Shown here: positions 1 through 8,407 of the stretch, piece after piece | Position numbering within the stretch: position 1 is the stretch's first letter | Layout: each line of letters begins with the position of its first letter | NCBI RefSeq assembly: GCF_011764425.1 | Contig: NZ_BLPF01000001.1 | Span: 3,401,001 to 3,465,000, forward strand | Source: Phytohabitans houttuyneae | Lineage (GTDB): Bacteria > Actinomycetota > Actinomycetes > Mycobacteriales > Micromonosporaceae | Direction: 5' to 3' | DNA: 64,000 bases | Position numbers and translations under genes: made by a program | Notes under the pieces: model-generated | What the model was told of the DNA's origin: nothing | What the model saw: the letters and a program-made list of their open reading frames with translations, nothing else | Database searches by the model: none

Positions 1-283
1 AACCGTCGCTGATGGACATGAGGAACAGGTAGCCGCTGTCCATCTCGATGACGGTCTGGAGCACCCCACCAGCGCTGAACATCCGCGAGGCGCCATCGGT
101 GAGGCTCACCACACCCGACGTGATCGCGGCCAGCTGGTCCGCGCGGTCCGCCGGCAGGTCACGCGACGACGCGAGGAGCAGGCCGTCGGCCGACACCGCG
201 ACGACGTGGGCGATCCCGGCCACGCTGTCGGCGAAGTTGCTGAGCAGCCAACTCATGTCCTGCATCGCTGCTGGCCTCGTCAT
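1..283 (-). CDS. Roadblock/LC7 domain protein, conservon CvnB-like (partial, 3' end beyond window)
   Basis: The 94 visible codons start with ATG at 283 and read MTRPAAMQDMSWLLSNFADS, then an alternating strand pattern (VVAVSADGLLLASS) and a SLTDGASRMFSAGGV segment. This is the usual N-terminal half of small actinobacterial roadblock/LC7 proteins. In conservons such a protein (CvnB) follows the membrane kinase CvnA and precedes a DUF742 protein and a small GTPase. The start codon overlaps the stop of the kinase gene by one base (TGATG), so the two are probably translationally coupled. The family role is modulation of a Ras-like GTPase, and the partners would lie beyond the left edge. About 40 residues are missing. 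Family assignment is confident; the specific role is inferred. Confidence 0.88.
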   Translation of the reverse strand, partial: MTRPAAMQDMSWLLSNFADSVAGIAHVVAVSADGLLLASSRDLPADRADQLAAITSGVVSLTDGASRMFSAGGVLQTVIEMDSGYLFLMSISDG

Positions 284-3200
284 CAACTGGTCTCCTTGGT
301 AGAGGTGCTCCCGTTTTCCTGGCTGCCGGCCGAACGGCCGCGCTGCACGCCGCGGTGGTACGCGGAGAGCAGGCCGCGGACCTCGTCCGGCGTACGCCTC
401 GCGCGCTCGCGGCTGGCCGAGGTTTCGACGCCACCGGGAACGAGCTGGGCCTGGGGTACACGCTTGGGCAGACCCGACCGCGTGGTGCCCGCGGCGACCG
501 GCTCAGCGGCCTTCTCAGCCCGCTTCCAGCCCTCGTCAGCCGCGGTGCGCCACGGCGCGTCGGCGGAGTCGCGCTGGCGTGGCACCGCGCCGACGCCGGA
601 GTCGGTCGGATTCTGCGCGGCGGGCGGCACAACCGGTGGCGCGTACGCGGCCGGTGGTGGCGGTGCCGCGGCGGGCTGCGGGGTGGGTGTGCGGGTCGGC
701 AGCGAGCCGCCGAGCCCGCCGTTGCCGAGCCCGGAGCCACCGCTCATCCCGCCACCGTTGCCGAGCCCGGAACCTCCGCTCAGGCCACCACCGTTGCCGA
801 GGCTGGTGCCGCTCGAAAGTCCCGAAGACCCACCGGACAGACCGGAAGAGCCGGAGTAGCCCGAGGCGGCCGGCGCGCTGGACGACGACGCGTAGCTGCC
901 GGCCGGGCTGGCCGTGGCGCCGCTGGGGCTCACCGCCGAGAAGATCTGCGTCGACGCCTGGCCGTGCGAACGGAACCAGACCGCCTCCATCTCCCGGTAG
1001 ATCGGCACCTCACCGCCGTCGTCGGGACGGGGCGAGACACCGGGTGAACCGGCAACCGGGCCGGCCGGCAACCCGGACGGTGGCAGCACGGCGGGCGTCA
1101 TCGGGTGTGCCGTCGCCGGGATCGCGGCGGTCTGACCGCGCTGTGGCAGGCCGGAGGACTGCACGGTCGGGTACGCCACCGTGGGCGAACCCATCCCGCC
1201 CTGCGGCTGGCCGAGCGTGGCTCCGCCCGACTGCCCGACCGTGGGGAACGCGCTGGTCGCGGCCGAAGCGTTGACCGGTACCGCGGACGTGTCCCACGAG
1301 GGCGTCTGGCTCGGCCACTGGTCGGCGAGCGTGGCGGCCGACGAGCGGGCGGCCGGTGCGGCGGCCTGCGGCCACCCGCCGGACGTGGGTGCCGCGGACG
1401 CGCTGGTCTCGACCGCGAGCGGCGAGCGGGGGCGGGTGAGCACCTGCTCCCGGGTGCGCGGCTTGGGCAGTACGACGATGCCGCTCGGCAGCGTCACCTG
1501 TGCCACGGTGCCGCCCTCGACGTTCGGGCGCAGCTCGACGCGGATCCCGTACCGCGAGGCGAGGCGGCCGACGACCGCCAGACCCATCAGCCGGAACGCG
1601 GCCACGTCGACCGTGGGCGGCTGCCCGAGCCGGTGGTTGAGCGCTTCGAGCTGGTCTTCGGTGAGGCCCAGACCGCGGTCTTCGATCTGGATCAGCACGT
1701 AGTCGCGGATGCGCCGGGCGTCCGCGACGACCACCGTGTTGGGCGGCGAGAACCGGGTCGCGTTGTCGAGCAGCTCGGCGACGAGCCGCACGACGTCGTT
1801 GACGGCGTGCGCCGCGATCGAGATGTCCGTGTCGACAGTGCCGAACTCGATGCGGTTGTAGAGCTCCACCTCGGACTGTGCGGCGCGGAGCGCGTCGACC
1901 AGCAGCGCGTCGTCACGCCGCGGCGCGGTGGAGTCGGCACCCGCGAGCACCAGCAGGTTTTCGTCGTTGCGGCGCATTCGGGTGGCCAGGTGGTCCAGCT
2001 GGAAGAGCTGGGCCAACCGCTTCGGGTCCTCCTCGCCGCGCTCGATCATGTCGAGCTCGCCGATCATCCGGTCGACCAGCGCCTGGCTTCGGCGGGCCAG
2101 GTTGAGGAACATCGCGGAGACGCTCGTCCGCAGCGCGGCCTGCTCGGCCGCGATCCGGACCGCCTCCCGGTGTACGACGTTGAACGCCTGGGCCACCTGA
2201 CCGACTTCGTCGCGGTTGGGCAGCCGGATCGCGTCGCGCACTTGTCGCACGATCTCGTCGGGTCCGCCGTCACCGATACTTCGCACGTCCCGGAGCTGGG
2301 CGACGGCGTCCGGCAGGTCGCGGTTTGCCACGGCGAGCGCGCCCTCACGGAGGCGGCGCAGCGAGCGGTTGAGCGACCGGGCGAGGACCACGGCGAGCGC
2401 GATGGCGATGAAGAGCGTGATGAGCACGAGGATCGACTCGATGACCGCCTGCCGCACCACGGCCGCGCGGACGTCGTCGGCTTCGGCGAGTGCGCGGTCT
2501 TCGAGCTTCTGCTCGGCAAACCGCATGAGGTCGACCACCGCGCCGATCGAGCGCTGGGCGTCGAGAGCCTGGGTCGGCTCTGGTCGCTGGCCGACGGTGC
2601 GGCTGACCTGGGCCTCGCTCGACTGGGCGAGGTTGACCGCGTCACCGGTGACGGTGGCGTCCGCGATGGCCTGCTGCTCGCTGCTCGCGACCAGCTCGAA
2701 CGCCTGCTGCGCGGACTCCTGGCTGGTCAGCGTCGTGAGGAACGAGTTGAGCTGCTCCTGCCCCAGCACCTCGCGACCGATGAGAGCGGCGTACACCACC
2801 GCTTCCTCCTCGGCCTTTGCCGCCTTGGCCCGGGCGAAGGCGGCCACCGCGCGCAGCTCCTCGGCCAGGTCACCTTCGCCGGCCAGCTGGCCGACCACGT
2901 CGCCGTACGCCACGAGGTCGGTGAGGATGTTGCCGTAGCGGAGCACCGACTCGGCCACCGAGCGGCCCTGGCGGGAGAGCATGTCCTGGCGGGTGACGTT
3001 GAGCGTGGCCAGGTGCTCGTCGATCCGGGCAAGCCGGGTCTCGACCGAGTTCGGCACGTCGCCGATCGACTGCCGGGCGGTCGTGTACGCCGCGACCCGG
3101 TCGTCGGTGCGGTTGACGGCCTGGTTGTACAGGTCCTTGTAGTCGACCTTCGGGTCGGACTTCGGCGGGTCGGCCAGGTAGACGGCGGCCGCCATCCGCT

Positions 3201-3459
3201 CCTTGTGCAGGTCCTGGTTCAGCGCCGAAACGTTAGTGGACAGTGCTGTCAGGTCGCGGATGAGGCTCGCTTCGAGGGCACCGCGGCCGACGTCGACCAA
3301 GCGGACCGTGGCGAGCGCGACGACCGCCGCGACCGGCACAACGAGGATGAGCGCGAGCTTGGACCTGATGCGCGCGTCACGCAAGCGCGGAAACCAGCGG
3401 CGCGCAGCACGGCGGGCCTGCGCACCTTTTTCGGGCAGGGTCGTAGGTCCCGTGCTCAC
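283..3459 (-). CDS. Nitrate/nitrite-type sensor histidine kinase, conservon CvnA-like
   Basis: This 1058-residue membrane kinase starts at GTG 3459 behind GGAGG. TM1 is near residues 33-55. It is followed by an extracytoplasmic helical NIT-type sensing region (about 60-335), TM2 near 338-362, a HAMP region, and a dimerisation helix containing LFQLDHLATRMRR. The ATPase domain has an N box (ELLDNATRFSPP, near 563) and a G box (EDRGLGL). A Pro/Ser/Gly-rich tail of nearly 390 residues follows from about 670 and contains 12-residue tandem repeats. The downstream gene overlaps it by one base and is a roadblock protein, which is the conservon cvnA-cvnB order. In known conservons these proteins form a membrane complex that works with a GTPase rather than a classic response regulator. 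The signal sensed is unknown. The long low-complexity tail may mediate assembly (inference). Confidence 0.9.
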   Translation of the reverse strand: MSTGPTTLPEKGAQARRAARRWFPRLRDARIRSKLALILVVPVAAVVALATVRLVDVGRGALEASLIRDLTALSTNVSALNQDLHKERMAAAVYLADPPKSDPKVDYKDLYNQAVNRTDDRVAAYTTARQSIGDVPNSVETRLARIDEHLATLNVTRQDMLSRQGRSVAESVLRYGNILTDLVAYGDVVGQLAGEGDLAEELRAVAAFARAKAAKAEEEAVVYAALIGREVLGQEQLNSFLTTLTSQESAQQAFELVASSEQQAIADATVTGDAVNLAQSSEAQVSRTVGQRPEPTQALDAQRSIGAVVDLMRFAEQKLEDRALAEADDVRAAVVRQAVIESILVLITLFIAIALAVVLARSLNRSLRRLREGALAVANRDLPDAVAQLRDVRSIGDGGPDEIVRQVRDAIRLPNRDEVGQVAQAFNVVHREAVRIAAEQAALRTSVSAMFLNLARRSQALVDRMIGELDMIERGEEDPKRLAQLFQLDHLATRMRRNDENLLVLAGADSTAPRRDDALLVDALRAAQSEVELYNRIEFGTVDTDISIAAHAVNDVVRLVAELLDNATRFSPPNTVVVADARRIRDYVLIQIEDRGLGLTEDQLEALNHRLGQPPTVDVAAFRLMGLAVVGRLASRYGIRVELRPNVEGGTVAQVTLPSGIVVLPKPRTREQVLTRPRSPLAVETSASAAPTSGGWPQAAAPAARSSAATLADQWPSQTPSWDTSAVPVNASAATSAFPTVGQSGGATLGQPQGGMGSPTVAYPTVQSSGLPQRGQTAAIPATAHPMTPAVLPPSGLPAGPVAGSPGVSPRPDDGGEVPIYREMEAVWFRSHGQASTQIFSAVSPSGATASPAGSYASSSSAPAASGYSGSSGLSGGSSGLSSGTSLGNGGGLSGGSGLGNGGGMSGGSGLGNGGLGGSLPTRTPTPQPAAAPPPPAAYAPPVVPPAAQNPTDSGVGAVPRQRDSADAPWRTAADEGWKRAEKAAEPVAAGTTRSGLPKRVPQAQLVPGGVETSASRERARRTPDEVRGLLSAYHRGVQRGRSAGSQENGSTSTKETS
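719..815 (-). repeat. 36-bp tandem repeat inside the kinase tail
   Basis: Two near-identical 36-bp units (about 719-754 and 755-790) plus a diverged partial third encode a Gly/Ser/Asn-rich 12-residue motif (SGGSGLGNGGGM and variants). It lies in the disordered C-terminal tail of the conservon kinase. Such in-frame repeats can expand or contract without breaking the frame. Confidence 0.75.
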
Positions 3460-3930
3460 GACATCGCCTCCGTCGTCGTCTCCACGTGCGACCCGCTCGA
3501 CCGACGCCTGGGTGCATCGGTTAGCGCCGCACGCGGCACGGCCGCGATTTCACCAGAAACGGCACCCGCTTGGGAAGCCTCAGTCAGGCAGGAAACGGTC
3601 GCACCATCCCCAATACAAACTCCGCCCACTCCGCTCCTTCCCACGAATGCGCCTGTGACCTGCGCAAACAGCAGTCTGTAAGGCATTGATGTCGATAAAG
3701 TTAACGAGTACAAACTTCTTCGCAAACCACTATGTGGGATGAACGTCCCGCGGAAGCAGGTACCCTCCCGCTTGACCCCGGCGTCCACCGTTGGCATGGT
3801 TTTCCAGGTTCGAATGACTGCGCGCTCACACCGTACGGCAGGCCCGTCCGCGTCGCTCCACAGGGGACGGACAGCGGTCGCCAGCCCTTAAAACACCAGC
3901 TCTGCTGGGCCGTCCACATGGAGGACCGAC
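3460..3930. other. Divergent intergenic region between the kinase and a binding-protein gene
   Basis: This 471-bp stretch has no convincing gene. It separates the minus-strand conservon from a plus-strand lipoprotein gene, so it should hold promoters for both. The stretch about 3680-3725 is clearly richer in A and T than its surroundings. Short open frames on both strands lack a family-like sequence. Confidence 0.6.
3686..3714 (+). promoter_or_regulatory. Putative sigma-70-type promoter (TTGATG-N17-TACAAA)
   Basis: TTGATG at 3686 and TACAAA at 3709 are 17 bp apart in the only AT-rich part of the divergent region. The -10 box lacks the usual final T, and the downstream start codon is over 200 bp away, so this is only a candidate. 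Confidence 0.25.
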
Positions 3931-5124
3931 TTGAGGCCCATACGCTCCGTGACGCTGTCTGCGCTCACCGCAGCCATGCTGGTCATGTCGGCGTCCGCAT
4001 GCGCGTCGAGCGAAGACGCGGCGGATGTCGAGGAAGTCATCATTGGCGCTGACCTGGAGCTGTCCGGCCCCACCGCGGCGATCGGACAGGCGTACCAGCG
4101 CGCACTCGAGCTGAAGATCGGCCAGGTCAACGACTCTGGCGTCCTCGGCAACCGGAAGCTGCGGCTGGACCCGAAGGACAACCGCTCCGACTCCAGCCGC
4201 TCGCTGACCAACGTGGGCGCGTTCGCCAACAACCCCGACGTCGTCGCGGTGGTCATGGGCATGTGCGCGCAGTGCGTCAAGACGGTGGCGGAGACCGTCA
4301 AGGACCGCCGGTTGCCCACCATCGCGCTGTCCCCGGCCGGCACGGTGGTCGCACCCATCCAGGAAAGTCAGTGGATTTTCAAGGTGGGCCCGAACGCGAA
4401 GGACAACGCCGCCGCCCTCACCGCCGAGATCACCACGCTCAAGAAGAAGCGGGTCGGTTTGATCTACACCGACGACCTGTACGGCAAGGAGGGCAAGGAG
4501 GCCGTCGAGCTCGCGCTGCAAAAGGTGAAGGTCGGCGGCGTGCCGGTCAAGGTCACGTCGGTATCCGTCAAGCCCACCGCCACCGACCTGAGCCAGGTCG
4601 TGGAGTCTCTGGTGGACAAGGACCCGGAGGAGGCGCCCGACGCGCTCGTCGTGTGGACGCTGGCCGAGCAGGCTGCCCTGGCCGCCACAAGCGCCCGGGA
4701 GGCGGGCTTCGACGGCTCGCTCTACTTCGACGGCGCCGCCGCGGGTGAGCTCTTCCTCGCGGGACAGAGCGCCACTGACGGCGCCACCATGGTGTTCACG
4801 CAGACCATGGTGATCGACGACGTGATCGCCACGACGCCCGCCACGGCGGCCCGCAAGCAGTGGTTCCGCGACTACACCGCCAAGTACGGCAGCTACAACG
4901 GCTACTCGTCGTTTGCCGCGGACGCGGTCCAGATGGTCACCAACGCCCTGCAGCAGAGCACGTCGTCCAGCCGGGACAGCATCCGGTCCATTGTGGAAAC
5001 CTCGCAGTTCGACGGGCTGTCCGGGCCGATCCGGATCACCCCGGACAACCACTCCGGCCTCATGCCGCAGGCACTCACCATGCTCGTGGCCCGCAACGGC
5101 CGCTGGCGGCTGGCCACCAGCTGA
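3931..5124 (+). CDS. Branched-chain-amino-acid-type ABC transporter substrate-binding lipoprotein
   Basis: The protein has 397 residues and starts at TTG 3931, five bases after a strong GGAGGA. The N-terminus is a lipoprotein signal: MRPIRS, a hydrophobic stretch, then the lipobox ASAC with Cys24. The mature part begins VIIGADLELSGPTAAIGQAY, typical of type 1 periplasmic binding proteins (LivJ/peripla_BP_6). Later segments such as VVAVVMGMCAQCVKT and RVGLIYTDDLYGKEG fit the same fold. No permease or ATPase of the Liv type is adjacent, so it is an orphan binding protein that either uses a transporter elsewhere or acts as a ligand sensor. Its divergent position next to a conservon kinase makes a sensory role conceivable but unproven. 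The ligand cannot be read from sequence. Confidence 0.9.
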   Translation: MRPIRSVTLSALTAAMLVMSASACASSEDAADVEEVIIGADLELSGPTAAIGQAYQRALELKIGQVNDSGVLGNRKLRLDPKDNRSDSSRSLTNVGAFANNPDVVAVVMGMCAQCVKTVAETVKDRRLPTIALSPAGTVVAPIQESQWIFKVGPNAKDNAAALTAEITTLKKKRVGLIYTDDLYGKEGKEAVELALQKVKVGGVPVKVTSVSVKPTATDLSQVVESLVDKDPEEAPDALVVWTLAEQAALAATSAREAGFDGSLYFDGAAAGELFLAGQSATDGATMVFTQTMVIDDVIATTPATAARKQWFRDYTAKYGSYNGYSSFAADAVQMVTNALQQSTSSSRDSIRSIVETSQFDGLSGPIRITPDNHSGLMPQALTMLVARNGRWRLATS

Positions 5125-5141
5125 CACCTCGAAACCCAAAT

Positions 5142-5185
5142 GGGGTACGGCGCCGCACAGGTCGGCGCCGTACCCCAGATTTTTT
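5142..5185. terminator. Strong hairpin terminator between convergent genes
   Basis: The 13-bp perfect stem GGGGTACGGCGCC (5142-5154) and GGCGCCGTACCCC (5163-5175) encloses an 8-base loop and is followed by a T run at 5180-5185 on the plus strand. It lies between the stop of the binding protein (5124) and the stop of the minus-strand permease (5209), so it can serve both. Confidence 0.85.
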
Positions 5186-5208
5186 GGCGGATCAGACTTT
5201 TTGGCGGA

Positions 5209-6033
5209 TCAGCGGTCGGTCGTGGCGCGCACCCACGGGAGCAGCAGGCGCTCAAGGCCGACGAGCAGGTAGTACAGGACGATCGTCGTGCTCGCGATCA
5301 GCACGAACGCGGCGAAGGCGGTCGAGGACTGCCCCTGGCCCAGCGTCTGCTGGATGATCGAGCCGAGGCCCGGCCGCTCCGCGTCGCCGGCCTGGAACTC
5401 GCCGATGATCGCGCCGACCGCCGCCAGCGGCAGCGCCAGCTTGAGGCCCACGAAGACCTGCGGCAGCGCGGCGGGCAGCCGCACCTTGAGGAACATCTTG
5501 GCGCGCGAGGCGTCGAGCGACCGCGCCATCTCGGCGAGCTCGGCCGGCGTGCGGGTCAGGCCCGTCACGGTGGAGAGCACGACCGGGAAGAAGCACATGA
5601 CGAAGATCATGAACTGGATCGGCGGCTGCCCCCAGCCGAGCCAGGCGACCAGCATCGGACCCAGGGCGATCTTCGGTACGGCGTTGACGGCCACCAGCAG
5701 CGGCGAGAACATCCGCTCCAGCAGCGACGAACTGGCCAGCATGAGCCCGATGAAGAAGCCGGCGATCGAGGAGATGACGAAGCCGATCACCGTTTCCAGG
5801 GCCGTCACCAGCAGGCCCTCGAGCACGAACTGACGGTTTTCGTTGAAGCCGCGGAGTACGTCCTGGGGCGGCGGCAGCACGACCGGGTGTGCGAGGCCGA
5901 GCACCGTGGTGACCAGCCACCACGTGAAGACCGTGATGGTGAAGCCGGCGAGGGGGTAGACGATCGCGGGCACCCGTACCCGGGACCGGTCGGAGACCGC
6001 GACGGGCGGCGCGGCGACGGACGTGTCGCTCAT
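5209..6033 (-). CDS. ABC transporter permease, SsuC/TauC/ThiX-like
   Basis: The permease has 274 residues. ATG at 6033 follows AAGGAG with seven bases between, so I prefer it to longer upstream frames. About six membrane segments are visible, starting with AIVYPLAGFTITVFTWWLVTT. The cytoplasmic coupling loop carries ALPQVFVGLKLALPLAAVGAIIGE, the EAA-type contact site for the ATPase. This class carries sulfonates, taurine, nitrate or thiamin pyrimidine precursors. It lies downstream of an NMT1-like binding protein on the same strand, and the matching ATPase is at 8408-9229 on the other strand. The substrate is not set by the sequence. Proximity to the thiamin operon favours a pyrimidine precursor, but this is inference. 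Confidence 0.9.
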   Translation of the reverse strand: MSDTSVAAPPVAVSDRSRVRVPAIVYPLAGFTITVFTWWLVTTVLGLAHPVVLPPPQDVLRGFNENRQFVLEGLLVTALETVIGFVISSIAGFFIGLMLASSSLLERMFSPLLVAVNAVPKIALGPMLVAWLGWGQPPIQFMIFVMCFFPVVLSTVTGLTRTPAELAEMARSLDASRAKMFLKVRLPAALPQVFVGLKLALPLAAVGAIIGEFQAGDAERPGLGSIIQQTLGQGQSSTAFAAFVLIASTTIVLYYLLVGLERLLLPWVRATTDR

Positions 6034-6059
6034 TGTCTGGCTCCTTGCGCGTCTGCTTC

Positions 6060-6106
6060 GGGTGTGGCGACCGGCCGGCCGCCACACCCGTTCGCTATCT
6101 AGCGAA
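6060..6106. promoter_or_regulatory. Two consecutive hairpins between binding-protein and permease genes
   Basis: GGGTGTGGC (6060-6068) pairs with GCCACACCC (6081-6089). Immediately beside it TTCGCTATCTAGCGAA (6091-6106) forms a 7-bp stem that ends at the binding-protein stop codon (6107-6109). Such processing or attenuating hairpins often let the binding protein be made in excess over the permease. That function is inferred. Confidence 0.55.
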
Positions 6107-7132
6107 TCAGACCTTCGGCAGCAGGTCGACAGAGATGATCTGCTCCGGCGTGATGCCCTGCGGAAGCTGACCCGCGCCCTGGAGGATCGCGATGCTCCGG
6201 GCCACCCGCTGGGTGTCGATCGTGCCGACCTTCTCGCCACTACCCGCCGAGCGGACGAACGAGGCCATCAGCTCCAGCTCGGCCTTCGCGGCGGCCTCCA
6301 CCGTCGCCGGCTCGCTCTTCTTCAGGATGGTCGCCGCCTCACCGGGGTTGGCCAGCGAGTACTCCAGGCCCTTGAGCAGCGCCTGCGCGAACTTCTTGAC
6401 CTCTTCCGGCTTCTCCTTGGCGTTCTTGCTGGAGGTGATCAGCACGTTGCCGTACAGGTCGGTCAGGTAGTCGCTGTATGGCAGGAAGGTCGGCTCCTTC
6501 TTGGTCACCGCGGCGATCGTCGGGCGGCCGACCACGAACTGGCCGATGCCGTCGACCTTGCCGGTGGCCAGCGTGCCGATCAGCTCAGCCGCCTGGCCGT
6601 CCTGCCACTTCACCTTGGTGTAGTCGATGTTCGCCAGCTTGGCGTACGTCGGGAACAGGTTGCGCACGACGGAGCCGGGTGTGTCGGCGAGGGTCTTGCC
6701 CTCCAGATCCTTCGGCGTCTTGATGTTCTTGTCCGACGTGGACGCGATGGCGGCCATCGTGCGCTGCTGGATCGCGGCGACCGCGGTGAAGTCCTTGGTG
6801 CCCTTGCCGAACGTGAGCAGACCACCGGTCAGGTCGATCGGGGTGTAGTCAGCCTTCCCCGACACGATGGCGGTGATGTTTCCACCCGTACCCTGACCTT
6901 TTTGGATAGTTACGTCAAAGCCGGCGTCGCGGAAGAAACCCTTTTCAAGCGCGACGGCGCCGTACGCGTCGCGGCCGAACGCACCGAACGACGTGAGGTA
7001 CGTCACCTTTACGAGCTCACCGCCCGAGCCGGCGTTGTTTGTCGTTTCCGGTTCATCGGAGCTGCAACCTGCCACGACGGCCAGAGCCGTGGCCAGGGCG
7101 GCTACCGCAAACGTACGGGTAACCCTTCTCAT
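6107..7132 (-). CDS. NMT1/THI5-like ABC transporter substrate-binding lipoprotein
   Basis: The protein has 341 residues. I use ATG 7132 because GGAAGGA stands eight bases upstream and the peptide then begins as a signal: MRRVTRT, a hydrophobic core, and the lipobox VVAGC with Cys23. After a short linker the text runs VKVTYLTSFGAFGRDAYGAVALEKGFFRDAGFDV, with later ADYTPIDLTGG and KDLEGKTLADTPGS. These are hallmarks of the NMT1/THI5/SsuA binding family. Family ligands include N-formyl-aminomethyl-pyrimidine (ThiY), sulfonates and nitrate. The neighbouring permease and LLM oxidoreductase suit several of these. The riboswitch-controlled thiamin operon 5 kb away tips the guess towards a thiamin pyrimidine precursor. 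No THI-box lies upstream of this gene. Confidence 0.88.
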   Translation of the reverse strand: MRRVTRTFAVAALATALAVVAGCSSDEPETTNNAGSGGELVKVTYLTSFGAFGRDAYGAVALEKGFFRDAGFDVTIQKGQGTGGNITAIVSGKADYTPIDLTGGLLTFGKGTKDFTAVAAIQQRTMAAIASTSDKNIKTPKDLEGKTLADTPGSVVRNLFPTYAKLANIDYTKVKWQDGQAAELIGTLATGKVDGIGQFVVGRPTIAAVTKKEPTFLPYSDYLTDLYGNVLITSSKNAKEKPEEVKKFAQALLKGLEYSLANPGEAATILKKSEPATVEAAAKAELELMASFVRSAGSGEKVGTIDTQRVARSIAILQGAGQLPQGITPEQIISVDLLPKV

Positions 7133-7244
7133 GAACAGATTCCTTCCAACTGGAGGGGGCGTTGGAGCGACGGCGTCGCGGGCCGAGGGGTGACCCACGA
7201 AGCCGTTCATGAATGTCGCGCCACAGCGTAGGCGAAAGCCGGGT

Positions 7245-7302
7245 TTGCGACGCAAGGCGTATCAGGTTACGAACCGATCCCGGGCGGGGTATCGCGTCGC
7301 AA
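7245..7302. promoter_or_regulatory. Nested inverted repeats in the divergent promoter region
   Basis: TTGCGACGC (7245-7253) is repeated in inverted orientation as GCGTCGCAA (7294-7302). Between them is the small palindrome GGTTACGAACC (7265-7275). The block lies between the divergent binding-protein and oxidoreductase genes, where an operator for coordinated control would be expected. No known regulator motif was recognised. Confidence 0.35.
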
Positions 7303-7364
7303 CGGGATGCCGATAGCCTGACCGCGACCAATCACCCTCATCCGATCGAGACAGGGCGGTTACT

Positions 7365-8312
7365 GTGCGGGTTTGCGTCTTCACAGAGCCACACCGAGGC
7401 GCGACGTACGAGGACCAGCTGCGCCTCGCCCGTCTCGCCGAGGATGCGGGCTTCGAGGGCTACCTGCGCGCCGACCACTTCCAGGCGATGGGGCTCGAGG
7501 CCGGGCTGCCAGGGCCCACCGACGCCTGGATCACGCTGGCCGGGCTCGCCCGCGAGACCTCCCGCATCCGGCTCGGCACGCTTGTCACCTCGGTGACGTT
7601 CCGCCTGCCAGCACCCCTCGCGATCGCCGTTGCGCAGGTCGACGAGATGAGCGGCGGCCGCGTCGAGCTGGGCATCGGCACCGGGTGGTACCAGCGCGAG
7701 CACGTGTCGTACGGCATACCGTTCCCGTCCACAGGCGAGCGCTTCGACATCCTCGCCGAGCAGCTCGCGGTCATCACCGGGCTGTGGAGCACGCCGGTCG
7801 GTGAGCCGTTCAGCTTCAAGGGCGAGCACTACCAGCTCGTCGACGCGCCGGCGCTGCCCAAGCCGGTGCAGGTGCCGGGCCCGCCGATCATCGTGGGTGG
7901 GCGCGGCCCCAAGCGCACGCCCGAGATCGCCGCGCGGTTCGCGGACGAGTTCAACATGCCGTTCAAGACCGTCGCCGAGTCGAAGGGCGCGTTCGACCGG
8001 GTGCAGGCGGTCTGCGACAAGGTCGGGCGGGCCGCCTCCGGCAAGGCGCCGCTCGTGATGTCGGCCGGCATCGTGGTCGCCATCGGGCGCACGGACGCGG
8101 AGGCACAGCGGCGCGCGGCACCCCTGCACGCGCCCAGCGCCCTGCCGCCGGAGGACCCGGTGGTCGGCTCGCCGGCGCAGCTCGTCGACCGGATCGGCGA
8201 GTTCGCGGCGATCGGCGTGACCCGGGTGCACCTGCGGTTCATCGAGATCACCGACGTCGACCACCTCGAGTTGGTGGCTTCCGAGGTGCTTCCGCAGGTT
8301 GTCGCCCTGTGA
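7365..8312 (+). CDS. LLM-class (bacterial-luciferase-like) F420/flavin-dependent oxidoreductase
   Basis: This 315-residue protein starts at GTG 7365. It has the luciferase-like TIM-barrel pattern: RVCVFTEP at strand 1, DAGFEGYLRADHF, then SRIRLGTLVTSVTFRLPAPLAIAVAQVDEMSGGRVELGIGTGWYQREH, and PPIIVGGRGPKRTPEIAARFADEFN near residue 165. The long run after GTLV and the GIGTGWY loop are typical of the F420-dependent branch found in actinobacteria. Enzymes of this class oxidise or cleave small organic substrates using F420 or FMN. It stands between the two halves of an NMT1-type importer, so it may act on the imported compound. The actual substrate is unknown. Confidence 0.85.
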   Translation: MRVCVFTEPHRGATYEDQLRLARLAEDAGFEGYLRADHFQAMGLEAGLPGPTDAWITLAGLARETSRIRLGTLVTSVTFRLPAPLAIAVAQVDEMSGGRVELGIGTGWYQREHVSYGIPFPSTGERFDILAEQLAVITGLWSTPVGEPFSFKGEHYQLVDAPALPKPVQVPGPPIIVGGRGPKRTPEIAARFADEFNMPFKTVAESKGAFDRVQAVCDKVGRAASGKAPLVMSAGIVVAIGRTDAEAQRRAAPLHAPSALPPEDPVVGSPAQLVDRIGEFAAIGVTRVHLRFIEITDVDHLELVASEVLPQVVAL

Positions 8313-8407
8313 TCACAGAGCGCGAAAATGACCATGGCGGCATGGGCCGCGCTCGGCCTTCCCGATAGCCTGGCACCGGCGAGACCGCGCCGGGTAGGGA
8401 GCAGACG

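Noticed and set aside
7240-7310. Possible second TPP riboswitch upstream of the NMT1-like binding protein
   Set aside because: An AACCTGAT-like word is present on the minus strand, but the CTGAGA block and the TAATGCC-AGGGA segment are absent.
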